Made by a program: the position numbers and the translations under genes. The notes beneath the pieces were generated by a model. The model made no database searches and was not told the DNA's origin. It was given only the letters and a program-made list of their open reading frames with translations. Of a stretch of 64,000 nt of DNA, positions 24,054-39,000 are shown piece after piece (the first letter of the stretch is position 1; each line of letters starts with the position of its first letter). Source of the stretch: Patella vulgata (taxonomy: Eukaryota > Mollusca > Gastropoda > Patellidae). The stretch covers positions 32,563,062 through 32,627,061 of the forward strand of contig NC_065885.2 in the NCBI RefSeq assembly GCF_932274485.2. Reading direction: 5' to 3'.

Positions 24054-27000
24054 CTGGAATAATAATTATATTAAATGATTAGGAACAGTTTAAAACATAT
24101 ATTTTTTTAAGTGAAACTCTCTCACGCATATTTGTGTGTTATAATTCTAAGCTTGCATGGAGGACAACCAGCAGACCAGTGATCTTAGAAATTAACATCT
24201 ACTGTGGAAACACTAGCCAAAGTCCACATATTGTCTTGGAGCTGCAGAGATAAAAACATTGCCTCGCTAACCTGGATGTGATGTCATGTGTTCGATAAAA
24301 GTATTGGCCGAGAAAGTTCATTGTCATTTTTCGGCGTGGTTCCCAATTGTCAGTGGTGTAGGACGGAGGGACTGCCAAGGGACAATGTATAGACGTTCAG
24401 ATGGGACGAAAACCGAGGTCAAGTGTGTACATTGGTGTGCATGTAAAAAATCCCTATAGCGCTGCTATTCCGGCAAAATTTCCCTCATAGCACACTGCAT
24501 GGTATATGCCTATCGTCATTACCCAAGTTGGAGCAGAACAGTAGGACATTAAACCTCATCTTATTTTCATATTGTCTTACATGTGTGCAACATGTAGGTG
24601 GGAATTCCACCCTTAAGTATTTCAAAAAATAATAAGTCTTTTGCAACATTTTTTTCTGATAGTTTGGACAGGCTTCCCAAATAATGATTATGCATTGGGG
24701 ATGATACATGTAACAACTGTCTTTAATATCAAGTATTGTCTCATACCTGAATGATTTCGCTTCATCATCAAAAACAATGCTTGCTGGAATAAACCCTGAA
24801 TCTTTTTAATAGCTCGTTTATTTTTCAAATTTTGGCGTTCTGAAAAAAATTCAAATTAGTTCTTGTTAGTGAAATATAGAACCCCCCCCCCCCCCCAAAT
24901 TATGAGCTACAGAGCTTACTAAAGGAGCTAAATCACTAATATTTGGGACCTAGAAATTGACACAAATGGGTCATGATAACGCATAATAATGTAATATGAA
25001 TGTATATAAACTGATTTACATTAAATCGTTTCTGTTTTTATGAATGTATATAAACTGATTTACATTAAATCGTTTCTGTTTTTACTGTTTTTCTAATTAG
25101 TTATGTTCGGTGATTTCTATCGTCTGGTTATTCCAGTCTACACCGATAATATTTATTGCACATGTTCTCCAGATAAGAATAAGATCACAACATCAATGTT
25201 GATTTAATTTGACAAATAATTGATGTTTTCAATGTCGAAGACTTTGTATGATATTGAGTTAGAGACTTAGCTACTTTAACCCATAATTGGTGTATAATAA
25301 ATATGTTCACGGATTACATGATTACTACACTGTTTACTATTGATCTGTGAACAACATAATTTGTTGAAAAAGAGAATCTAAGTTGAATGAACATATTTCA
25401 TTTCTGCACTGGTCCTGCACTAACTGTCATACATTGTATATGATGGTTATTTATTTCATATAAAAAATGAGATTGTATATTGTGCCTTAAATAAAAACGG
25501 TGAGATTGCATACGTGTCTTATATGTTCCAAGGAAATATTGAGATATAATTGGTATTATAAGAAGAGAGTGAGATTATATAAAGGGTCTTAAAAGAAATG
25601 TGTGAGATTGTATAAAGGGTCTTATATGAAAGAGATTTTGTAAAGGGTCTAATAAGAGAGAGAGAGAAATGGGGTTTACCGTCCAATCGACACAAACTAG
25701 GTCATTTCGGGACTAACATATGGTTTAATTTTATTTCAATAATTTGCTTGCGCGTAGGGGTCTTTAGCAGTGGGAGGAAACCGGAGGACCCGGAGAAAAC
25801 CCACGAGGTTGGACAGGTGACCCTACCCCTTTGTCACGGACATCCGGGGATTCAAAACCACGCCAGTTGACTCAATGACAGGTCTTATGATACAGCACGC
25901 AGGTGCTAACCATTCGGCCATCCACCCACCCCCGGTCTTATAAGAAATGAGCGAGATTGTATAATGGGTCATATAAGAAAAGAGTGAGATTGTATAATAA
26001 ATGGGTCTAATAAGGAACAAGTGAGACATTGTATAGAGGGCCTTATAAGAAAAGAGTGAGATTGTGTAAAGGGCCTTATAAGAAAAAAGTATAATGTGTC
26101 TTATAAGAAATGAGTGGCATTGTATAATGGATCTAATAAGAAAAGAGTGAGACTGTATTAAGGGCCCTATAAGAAATGAGTGAGAATGTATAAAGAGAAA
26201 CTTACCTGGACAAATAATTAGTAAAGATGTAAACAAACCAATTTCCCCATCTGTTAACTTTAAGGGATTAAACTGTTCTGACACATTGAAAAACTCATCA
26301 AAAAGAAAACCCATTGGCATTTCTGCAACAACAGCCCTGAAATAAGAGTTAACATGCAATTTAAGGTAGCTGCAGACATGTGCGATTTTATCCCATTGCA
26401 TGAAATTTGTTTCATACCATAAATGTGCGAGAATCATAGATGTATAGTAAAAGTCATATATCAGGAACCAGGCATCGCCATATTTACTTGGCTAGTAGAC
26501 ATCTGCTATGTTCATCATGGCACTCCACTTCATCTTTCATTCATCGATTATAAACAAATTTAATAATTTTATAGGGACTTAACCTGCACTGTATAAGTCT
26601 AAGGATTTACCTAAAACTCTAAATCTCATAAGGACTTACATGTACCTTGAACACCTTATAAAAAGTATAATCTTATTAGTCAAAGGACTTACCTAGAACA
26701 CCTTACAGAAAGTATAATCTTAATAGACTAAGGACTTACCTAGAACTCCTTACAGAAAATATAATCTTATTAGTCTAGGAACTTACCTAGAACACCTTAC
26801 AGAAAATATAATCTTATTAGTCTAGGAATTTACCTAGAACACCTTACAGGAAGTATAATCTTATTAGACTAAGAACTTACCTAGAACACCTTTATACAGA
26901 AAATATATTATTATTAGATTAAGGACTTACCTAGAACACCTTACAGAAAGTGTTGGATCTATCATCTCGTTAGTTTCAGGACTTACTAACATGGAAAACC

Positions 27001-30000
27001 GTGCAAGCAGAACCTCAAATGATCCCTGTTTAATCAGTTTAATCTGATCCTCTTGATCTATTTCTAAAAATCCTGAAAATAATGAACAATTTTTTAATTT
27101 TTACTGTCTTGCTTTAAATCAAAATAGAGTATTGGTGAGCTATATGTATTGCTAACAGTGGTGGGACTAGCTCTAAATGATTGAATTCTTGTTTAGAAAT
27201 ATTAGGTAAGTAGAACTATAAGTTTGTTTTTTTTAAAAATAATTTTAGCTTTGCTTTTGGCTTGACACCAACACAAAATCAGTCCTTAATTGAAGGTTCT
27301 ATTTGCTTTACAAGGTTTTTAGACAAGTGGGATAAGAAGGTTGCAGACTGCTGAAAATCAATAGGGCATATAAAAATATAAATTGGAACCAACCTGGTAG
27401 TTTTTTACAGAACTTGACAACATTTGTTAACTCTGGTACCATCTGTTTCAGGAATTTACCCCATATAAAAGAGGGTTCGGCACAATGGTGTGCAAATGCA
27501 GGCTACAAAAAAGATAGGTTTTCAGGCAATGAGACATACACACTGGAACATTTCAAATCAATTGGATACTATCTTTAGCAACAAGAGAGTTCACAAGATT
27601 CCAGACCGTGAACATGGGCTATAAATCCAAAGTTTTTATCAGATTCCTCATCTCATGAACATAAACACTGTGTATAAGTTTCAAGTCAATAGGATGACAG
27701 TCAATAGGTTTCTTTGGCTCTTCAGAGAGACAGGACTGAGACAGAAATGAGGTTTTATGTACACTTGACACAAACTGTGTCATTTTGGGACTAGCTACAT
27801 GTAACATATGGTTCAATTTTAATTCAATAGTTCACTTGTGCATAGGGGTCGGACCGGAGAAACCCACAAGATTAGACAGGCGACCCTACTCCTTATCACG
27901 TACAAGTGGGGAATCGAAACAATGCCACTTTACTCAATTCACCATTCAGCCAACCATCCCTCCTTTGTCTCATAAACTTAAACTTTGTGTGTCAATTTCA
28001 CGTCATTCAGATAATATATTTGGTCCATTGAATGTCCACAAGAGTAAATTGATCAGTCTCGTGAACTTGATTTATACACTGTGTATAAATTTTAAATCAA
28101 TTGCATAATAATTGTAGCTTCTAGAACTTCCAAAAGATTTTTCAAAACGATCAAGAGCCATAACTCAGTAAGTGTCAAAAACCAATTATGGATGACGGGT
28201 GGAGAGGTGTGTTGGCAGTCTACTACCACATTACAATGTGGGTGTATCACAAAAAGAAATATAGTAACTTACGTCAGAGATCAACATTTTATTTATTTTG
28301 TTATTAGCTTCTTCAACAGCTTGGTGTGAGTTTATACACGTTAACATGTGTGCTGCAATCACAGTATCTGTAACCTGTTCTATAAGGTGACGTCTGGTAT
28401 CTGATGGCACCAGTTTGACTTCCTTTAGCGCTCTTTCCATATAATCATTATTTATTACACCCAATTGCAGTTGGCAACACGATGGTGATGAGACGGGTTC
28501 CGATTTGATTGATACCGATTCCATATTTAGAAATTCATTAAAGCATGCATCCAGATTCAATCCATCAGGAATTGGAGAAAGCACATTTGAGTCTATCTGA
28601 TTAGAGCCAACTGAATCCATAGGAGATGTCATGGATGGACTACCATCAAGTGACGGAACATTGAACAATCCCAGATTGTCCATAAAATTCATGCCGTTAC
28701 CAAGCAGTAAATTGGGGTCCTGAGAAGGAGACTGGCTTTTGGAACTAGCTGGACTACTGAGACTTGAATAGCCAGACTCAACTGTAGTGACAGGCATATT
28801 AGGCGATGCGAACTGGGTGGGAGGCTGTTGTTGTGGTGGTGGTTGATGTTGTTGTTGTTGTTGTTGTTGAGATGTTGGTGCTGTAGAATTCTCAGATGTT
28901 GAGGGCTGTTTAGCATGATCACGAAAACTTGCCTGAGCTGCAGATAGAAAGGCCTCCATAAGTTCTGCTTTAAAGGTACCATTAGCTTGAAGGAGTTTTT
29001 GTAATTCTGCCATACGTAGGCGATACAATTCAGCAGGCGAAGGATATGGGGCAATTGGAAGATTACCATGAGATTTACCATGTTCACCACTGACATCTTT
29101 CAAACGCTTTGGTCGTCTGCCTAATCTTGAGGCTACAAATATACAGAATTGAAAATCAATGGTTTATTTGAACAAACAACTGCAGGCCAATCTGAAATAA
29201 AATTTGTGAGAGCATTTTGTTAAACACCTTAACTTTATCCAGTTTTTATATAGAGAGTTAGAAAGAGAGAGAGAGAGAGAAACTAGGTCATTTCGGGACT
29301 AACATATGGTTTAATTATTTTATTTCAATAATTTGCTTGCGCGTAGGGGTCTTTAGCAGTGGGAGTAAACCGGAGGAACCAGAGAAAACCCACGAGGTTG
29401 GACCCTACTCCTTGTCAACAAATAAGAAAACAAAATTAGCAAAACAATGGATGATAAATATAAGACCACATGATATGAAAAGATCCTTTTCTGATTATTT
29501 TTCAAGTATTGAACAACAGTGAAAATGTTCACTTTTTAATGGCTTACAAACATTTAACAGATGGATAAAGACTGGGCTTTAAATACATGTGCATAGAAAG
29601 CCATATTTTCCAGTAAACCGCATGTATTTTAATATACACAGGAGCAGCTGTGGCTCAATGAGTAAAGCACTGTCCACAAGCTAAAAATGTGATTTTTCGT
29701 ACAATCAAGGGCCATAATCCATGAAGCTATGGTCCGATACATGCCATTATCATAAGAAACTGAGATCTAAGGGAGATAGACCTATATTTCAAGTTTCGTC
29801 AAAATTGGATAAAAATTGTGACCTGTAGAGTGTCCACAAGCAAATAGTGGACGGAGACAGATGGACAGGGGCAACGACAATATACGTCTACATGAAAGTC
29901 TTGATTATTGATAAATGTATCATAAACGTATTCAAATCCACTAAATATCGCAAGCTAACGATGGCATCATGAGTTAATTATGTCTAATGTCTTATTCTTA

Positions 30001-33000
30001 ATTTAGATAATAGGCAGATTTAGCTCTTGCATAATACATTTTTAATATTCATCTAAATTTAGCCTTATATATAACTAATATAAAAAGCTTGTTACATTCA
30101 GGATATTATTTATATGGGATATTAAATATCAATTATATAGGTCACAATAACATTCAGTTGAACATCTTAAGACCTTGAATGTCTAGGCTTTGATTGGTTA
30201 ACACTTATCTAACCAGCTGTTCGATTGGGCAATATTGGGGATCAGCTGTTTGGTTAAAGTATATATAGAACAGTATGGCTTTATCTACAACCAAAAACAA
30301 GCTGACTTGACATTTAAATAAACATGTAGCACATAGTGTAATACAAAGGTATTCTAGAGAATTCTAATTATCCTTGTTCATTTGAAAATTGCAATCTGTA
30401 GGAATCCGGATCAAAGCAGACTGTCTGAAAAGTGCTGCAAAATTTGTTTGCATTAATTTAGGAATTCAATTCATTGCAGACAACTCATTCGATTTACCAT
30501 TTTAATTCAAAATATTGTAGTGTATATTATAGCCTACACAATGTACAGGGCATATTGATCCATTACAGATTATATACACTTAATAAATAATTTGAATCTG
30601 ACTTTACATATTAAAGATAGGTTGCCAGGCATTGAAACATACGCCTGCAGCAGTTAAATCGTCCGGGCAGTCAACAAGAATTTCACAAATTTTTACTTTT
30701 GTCGGTAATGAAACATTTATAATACACTAAAATCTGATTAAGAGTAACAACTCATTAAGTAATTATCAGAAAATTATTTGAATTTGTTTGGCCCATGGAT
30801 TTAGCTGTTCAAGTTATCAAAAATCATTGAAAATCAATATACTTGTTCGTCTTAAGACCTTAAACTCTGTGTATCAATCTAAAATTATTCGAAACGATTA
30901 TATATAGGCGTAAACACTGTGTATAAATTTAAAGTCAATTGGATATTAACTTTAGCCACTAGAGCATCCACAAGACTTTGCAAAGTGATCAAGGGCCATA
31001 ACTCTGGCAGTAATTACCGAAAAATCGTTTAAAATCAATAGGATTCCTTGTCTCATGACCTTAAACACTGTGTATAATTTTTCAAAGTGATCAAGGGTCA
31101 TAACTCTGGCAGTAACTATCGAAAAATCGTTGAAAATTAATAGGCTTCTTCGTCTCATGACCTTAAACACGGTGTATAAATTTAAAGTTAAACGGATATT
31201 AACTTTAGCTTCTAGAGCGTCCACAATTGGGCCTGCAGGATATACGAGGGGGACGACAATATTCGACTACATTTCAATGTGGGCGTATACAAACAATAGT
31301 GATCGATCTTCTGGAATAAGGAATAGGTATGCAAAGTTTCAAAAGGATCTGTTAAGAATTGTGGCCTATAGTTGACACAAAGACACACACAAAATTGAGC
31401 GTATGAAAAGTTTTCAAGATGATCCATTAAGAATTGTGGCCTGTAGGTGACACACAGACACATAAAGAAAAAATGGGCGTGGCTCTACCCCTGGTGGTTG
31501 GGCATGCACCAAAAACAATAGGGGTGATCCTTAGAGTGGAACGTTTGTATAAAATTATTGATGTTACAACTTAAACTAGGAAATGTCTGCACAGGACTGA
31601 TAAAAACAGAAAGTAACAGTTATGAGGAAATCTATTTTGTTAATGCGTGTAAGAAATTTAGATTTGTAAGCCTTGGTGAATGTTAAAAACAAATGTTGAT
31701 AGATATGGGAACTAAAGTTTATTTGTAAGCACAAGCCAGATTGTTCACATCTATTTCAAATCGAACTCCAAATTTCCATAAAAACAGAATTAAAATTCAA
31801 TAATAGTTCATTTCCATCAATATAAATGTTGTTATCTTGCCCAGCTTCTTCACAATTAAAATAACGTTTTAAAAAAAAAAACGTGTAGAATGGACTAAAC
31901 AGATGTAAACGACTGTAGTTCAATTCAGTCTGTTCGTGTATTTCATGGAACATAATTGAATAGAAATTAAAATGTGTTTTTAGACCCATGTTCATCTATT
32001 TTAAGGTTCCAAAAAATATGCACCCTTTAATGATAAATTGATAATAATAATGTATTTACATTGTGACAAATGCACTCAGTGTGAATGTACTCAATTCGGA
32101 TATATTTCCTAGCTGTCTGTCTGTCTGTTTTGCTCAAAATGGTCTTAATAATCCCGGCCTGCCAACCAGCCAGAGACCAATCAGTAGACTAATTTACTGC
32201 AACTAATTTCAAATCAGGGGCACCTTACAAGTTTTTGAATGAAAAATTTAGCTGTATGTGGTGATGGATATTTTTATTGTAATATATAAATTGTCATAAA
32301 TGCAACATGATAATTTATTTAGTGAATATAATGAGGAAAAGTAAAATAAGGCTTGAAATCAATAGATTAGAAGAATTATTAAAGCTGCAATTTCATATTT
32401 TTAAGTTATATTTTTAAAATTTATTAAAATAAAGCCTTGAAATAGATGGTATCCATAAACCGTCCTACCTTGTTAAAGAATAATCCTATTAATCCTATAA
32501 GTCACTATTGCCAGCTGAGAAATTGGCAAAAATATCATTTTCAACTTCAAATTCCAACGTTTGAAGGTAGCTAATGCATGGTGGCAATAGGAAAACAAGG
32601 GAGATAATTGTGTTATTATTTCCTGTGTCAATGATTTTTAAGGGTGGGAAATAATGCCCATGGTCGTAAAATAGTGAGTTGATAATATTGAGCAAAAGAC
32701 ATAGAAATAATTATGTTTTGACTTTCTTAGAAAATATGAAATTATCGCTTTAAGTAATCAAGGCTGCAAAGAATCAATGATTTAAAGGACAATATTGGTG
32801 CCAGTCATTATCACATATGTGATAGAGCTGGTTAAACACATTCCAAATATAATTTTAACACAGAGATCATTGCTACAATAGCTGAGTAATACAGTTTTCC
32901 AGAATCGGAAGTGACGAACGCCAAAGGAAAACACGAGTCATCTCTCTATATAACTGACTGATGTGACGAGTGATAACGGATATACGGGCGAATTTCTGCT

Positions 33001-36000
33001 CACTAATAATTCATTCGAAGACCAAATGTTGTTGTAATAGATTGTGAGAGAATATCTGACAATTCATAAAAAGAATTGACTGCAACTAGATAAGTGAACA
33101 CGAAAGAAAAACAGAAAAAGTCTGTGCATTACCATGTTTTTATAAGATATAGAATGAATATAAACAAGGGAATGTTCGGACTATTTCTATTTTTCTCGTG
33201 TTCTCTTATCTAATGACATTCAATTACTTTATTGAATTGTCAGGTATCCTCTTACAGTCCCATATATCAACTTTTGGTCTTGGAAGGAATTATTAGTGAG
33301 CAGAAATTCGGCCGTATATCCGTTATCACTCGTCACATCAGTCAGTTATATAGAGAGATGACTCGTGTTTTCCTTTGGCGTTCGTCACTTCCGACTCAGG
33401 AAACCTGTATTACTCAGCTATCGTAGCAATGATCTCTGTGTTAAAATTATATTTGGAATGTGTTTAACCAGCTCTATCACATATGTCATGTGATAATGAC
33501 TGGCACCAATATTGTCCTTTAATACTAGCTGAAGATGGTGGATGAAAGCGTTTTGCTGGTAAGATGCATGTATAACTGTACCAGTTGTGAAACATGCCCA
33601 TTATTGACACATCCTCAAGTCATTTAAAATTTTGTTTAAGCTGTTTCAGTCCCATGATGGGGTAAATAATCAGACTGAAAAAAAACAAAACAAAAGAAAT
33701 TGTTCTGCCCATGATAGTCAAATAAATCTGTTTTGACTGATTTTACTAGAATCTGGGATAAAATTGGCAGACTGGAAAGCAGCCCTTAATTTTGGAGAAT
33801 ATTTGAATCAAGAGATGGTGTCTTTAGTATAAACCGTTTTACAACAAATGATTTGAAGAACTTTGGAAGAGTGCTAGTAAGAATGCACTTATTGATGATG
33901 TTGTTGGCGGTAGTGCACCAATATATCTTAGACATTTTGACATTTTTTCTGAGTAGGTCTTCATAGTAAGGGAGACCATTATTTAAGGGTAGCCATTTTG
34001 CGACAATATTCCAACTTATATTTTCACCTTATTTATAATGTTATCGACATATCAACTGTGATTTGGCAATGTATTAATACTGGGGTTGCGACTATATTTC
34101 AGATTCTTTTCCATCACATCGTGAAGATATTTCCAAGATGGCGACCATTTTTTGGCGGGAAAAACAGACGATGTGCTGATTTTGATTAAGTAGTAGTGTT
34201 TGGTGTCAATATATATGTTTTCAGGATCACAGAATTCATTTCTAACGGTTACAACTGTGTAAAATGATCACATGTTCACCTTTTTGCATATTTCCAGGAT
34301 GGCAGCCATTTTTGGCAGGGAAAATGGGATGGTGTGCTGATATGGATTAGGTAGTCGTCTTTGGTGTCAATATATGTTTTCAGGGGCACAGCTTCCATTT
34401 ATGCCTGTTAAAACTGTGTAAAATGACCACAAATTCATCTATTTTGCAGATTTCCAAGATGGCAGGGAAATGTGATGGTGTGCTGATATTGATTAAGTAG
34501 TCGTCTATGGTATTAGGATATATGTTTTCGGGGGGGAAGATTCCATTTCTGCCATTTACAATTGTGTAAAATGATCACATGTTTCCTAAATGGCGGCAAA
34601 ATGGGATGATGTGCTGATATTGATTGAGTAGTCATCTATGTTTTCCGGGTCGCAGATTCAATTTCTGTCTTTTACAATTGTGTACAATGATCACATGTTG
34701 ACATATTTAGAATATTTTTAATATGGCTGCCATTTGTGGCGGGAAAATGGGACAATGGATTTTGATAAAGTAGTCGTGTTTTTGTGTCAATATATGTTTT
34801 TGGTGGTGCAGATTCGATTTCTGCCATTTACAACTGCGTGAAATGATGGTATGTTCACCCAAGCAGAATATTTCCAAAATGGTCGCCGTTTGTGGCAGGA
34901 CATTTTCTAAACACATTACTGAAAAGATTTCTGAATTCAATTATGCTATGTATAAGCATGTAGCTAGAAGCCAGTACCGTGTTTTACCCATTACATATAT
35001 TATCCAACAATAAAATTCCTCATCCCAGTGGACCACTGAGCTAATAATGACTTTCCAGGAAGACAGCACATTTACTTGGTCGATCGCGTTGTAGTAGTTA
35101 AACGTATCTCGGTCTGACTGCTAACCACGAGATCATGGTGGGAACACTTTGCACATAGCTAGAAAGTTTGGCCATGAGGGTAGTAAGATCTTGACTGGAT
35201 CAAGTTAGGTGTAGTAAGCGCTTGGTGTGGTCGTGGCAGGAGCATTATTGACGCGTGTCAATTTCTGGCCACAATTATTGCCCCAAGCCGCCATTACGCT
35301 CTATATGCCTTTATGCCAACAGACCGAGAGAATAGGCTTTTCTTTCCCAGGAAAATCGATATCACCTCGGTGGTCATCTGAGATGAGGAATTTTCATCCT
35401 TGGATAATATACCAAATGGCTACGACATGGTACTGGCTTTCAGGAATGCGCTACAAGCTTATAGCCTACGTAGCAGAATTAGACTCAGAAACCTGTAAAT
35501 TACAATGACAAGTAAAATAAATAATAATAATGTGTTTAGAAAAATATGCTAAACTGGTGAACATACTCATTTTATGCAGTTGAATATGGCAAAAATCGAA
35601 TCTGCGCCCCAACTAACATATATATTGACACCAAAGACAACTACTTAATCGAAATCAGCACATCGTCCGATTTTCCCACCACAAGTTGCAGAAATATGAG
35701 GAATGCGAAGTCGGAGGAGAATTCATTGCATAAATAAGACGATGTTGTCTTTAATCAATATTCATTTATCATAAATATTGAAGCCTAATTAAATTCTTAG
35801 ATTATCAACTGCCCACGTCTTTTTCCGTGATTTTTATCTCAGAAAGTGTTGTACGTCTAACTCTTCATAAAGTTTATCAATATGTACATCAACCACGCAA
35901 TCTACGCGCCCCCAATGACTTTGTAAAGGAGAGCGATTTTCAATTTTAAGGGGAAGGACAACCTTCCCTTAAAAACAATTACATATAGGACATAATATTA

Positions 36001-39000
36001 TGTAGTCTATAGTACATCTTAAAAAGATATTTTTAAACGTGGAGAGGTGATGGAGGGCAGATATAGAAGAAATAGAAGTAATAGGTTATGGAACCATATT
36101 TTTATAAGCCAGTTAATATGTTGAAGGGAGATAACCACTTTTAATTTTTCTTTAAAATCTTGATATTATTTGATTACACTATCTTTGAGTATTTGACTGA
36201 TGTAATGGGGTTTAACTCCTTACTTTTCTGCACCAACTGGACTAATAAACACAGGCATACAGTGCTAGGACCATCTAGAAAAAAGTGCTAAATTTTGGAT
36301 GTTTGGGTTTGGTCCGGTTCACTGATTTTAATTGCTTGGTATGCTGATCTAAACAACATTGCCCTAATATAAATTACATAAGCGTTGACAACTATGAACC
36401 GGCCAGTAGGAGTATCAAATGACAACATTTTAATTTCTAAAATAAACATCTCATTTTATATAAAGTCTTTGATATCATTTCTGGGAAATCAGTTGTTTAG
36501 TCTTCCAAAAACCAAGTTTTATCATGCTGAGCTATTTTTGTACGCCCACATTTTCAAGTGGACGTGTATTGAGTCGCCCCTGTCAGTCCACAATTTATTA
36601 GTGGACACGTGGTTCCTTTCGATATTGGCATTTTATCCAGTATTAAAAGCTATTCTAACATATCACCATTCAACCCTTATGATGGTTGAGTTCGAATTTC
36701 CTAAAAAATCGGATTAAAACTGCCCGCTCCTCGTTCGCAAATATTGTAAAAGTATGTAATACCAAGGTTGTGGGCGCTGTAGAAGTCACAATTTTTTTTA
36801 ATCGGATTTTTATCAAACTTAAAATATATGTCTATATGCCACGGATTTTGGTTTCTTTCCATATTCGAACATATCGGTCCGTAACCTCCTACATTATGGA
36901 CCTTCGAAACACAAAAGTCAAAAAGTCGAAAAGTATGTAATACCAAGGTTGTGGGCGCTGTAGAAGTCACAATTTTTTTTAATCCGATTTTTATCAAACT
37001 TAAAATATATGTCTATATGCCACGGATTTTGGTTTCTTTCCATATTCGAACATATCGGTCCGTAACCTCCTAGATTATGGACCTTGGTTGTACCAAAAAT
37101 TACAGTTTACACTCGATTTTAAAAACCGTTTAAATATATCGCCGTTACACCGTGGGTTCGAATTTCGTGATAATCGGACCGAAGGCTGTGGCCCCTTTAA
37201 CGATTTGTATCCGGTTTTGAAAAAAAACCTTAAATATCATCCGCAGTCTTCCAGCATTGAAAACAGGAATTATTTGTCAATTTAAATGAACGTTGATGTT
37301 GTGATTTTACCGAGAGATAGGTCTATGCTTATGATATTCAAATTGTATAGAAGCATATAACTACCGTTCATAATCTCTACTTTTTGTCTCTTCAAAACAC
37401 GAAAGTCAAAAAGTCGAAAAGTAGAAGTTACGACAAAATGTGAGGCGACAGCATGCTATACAGCCAAAATGAACTCGAAAATAGGAAATTAAGACACTGC
37501 GATGACAGCTCCCCTCGTTTTTTCCTAATTTCTTATTTTCGACTTGCGTTTTGGCTTGTGTACCGCCTTGTCGACTTTCGTCTTAAATCATATTTTTGTA
37601 TTTATTGATTTCGGTAAGAAGGCGCCAACACGCATACCAAGTCATTATGCAACTCGAAAAGTAGAATTTAGGAAATAAACACAACACGCTATTAGCGACA
37701 TATCATTTTTGGCTTGCTGTCGTACTGTCGACTTTCGCCTCGGAAGTTGTTGTAGTCGCAATTTACCAGGTCACATTAGGATACATGCAATTCGTGTTAA
37801 CAAAATAGTCTGCATGATAAAGTCTAGTATTGATGGCGACATTAGCGACCTATGATTTTGGCTTGCTGTCGTACTGTCACCTTTTCGCCTTGGAAGTTGA
37901 TGTAGTCTCTACTTTCAAGGTCACTTTTCGACTTTCGTGTTTTGAAGCTGCGAAAAGTAGAAATTATGAATGGTAGTTATAGGCTTCCATAAAATTATAA
38001 GACAAAATAAACATTTTACCATTGGGTCACGAATGCCTTTCAGCGCCATTTGTAACAAGGGACTCGAAGGACGAGACTAGGCATATTCCACAAGTCATTC
38101 AAACGGTTACGTCATATTCCTATCTGGAGAGCATGCGCAATAAATACTAAATCAGTTTATGTACATTCATATTACATTATCAATTTGTGTTGCGAACCAT
38201 TTGTGTCAATTTCTAGGCTCTAAATATTAGCGATTTAGCTCCTTTAAATAACAAATACATGTACATGTAGATTGTTTTGGGGTGACCTTTTCCCTGTATG
38301 TAAATAATCCGTAAATTTTTTCATATTTTTGCACCAACATAGATAATTTTGGATCAAATTTTCTTTTAATGATAATTGATAAGTTCGTAAATAGTATTTT
38401 ACGATGGCTCAATAGGCCATTAATATTTCGATATTGAACCCTTTCTATAGAAATAAATATATAATTGGCAAAAGTTATACAATCGTAATGTGCTCAACAA
38501 CCCTTGTTTTACTTATGAATATTAATCTCCACAGGAAAAAGTTCCAAAATCATTTAATTGGTTAACATCAAATTGGTCAATGTCAAAGTATATGAGTAAA
38601 ATAATGTAAGATATTTTATACCCTGGCTTAGAAAAGCTGCTGTAGATATTACATCTAATTAATAAGCTTATTATTACATTATGTAATATTTGAATCAAAT
38701 TTTTTTTATTATATCAAATTGTTATTAAATTTGTATATATTTGTTTAATTTGATTAGTTTTTCTTATTCTCTTATTCAAATCTCATAGAATCTGATTCCA
38801 AACCCATCTAGCTTTAGTTTTACATTCTAAATATAGAGCAGTGTAATATGACACTTTAACAATACACCATCTGAATAGATAATAATTGGGTGACAATTTA
38901 TTGTCTTTGAGAGATTGATGACAGGATTCTCTTCAACAAATCTTTGAGGTCACATTCCTAAACTTGAAGAAATCTGGCTGATTTCTAGTTGGTCTTAAGA

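Noticed and set aside
25823-26437. 204-codon minus-strand open frame
   Set aside because: It is exon 6 of the nuclear receptor read without splicing through intron 6, a minisatellite and a SINE. Only 26206-26336 is supported as coding.
26934-26940. Alternative exon 5 donor at GTGTTC
   Set aside because: It would shorten the exon to 133 nt. The GTAAGT nine bases downstream is the stronger site and restores the 142-nt length and the LSVRCSR/LSIKFPR alignment with the paralogue.
34000-34900. CRISPR-like or satellite array
   Set aside because: The units are 135-160 bp, diverged, and lack short constant repeats with unique spacers. It is an ordinary eukaryotic tandem repeat.
36385-36717. 110-codon open frame
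   Set aside because: It has no domain and no splice context, and runs into an inverted type 3 repeat. Chance in AT-rich intronic DNA is more likely.
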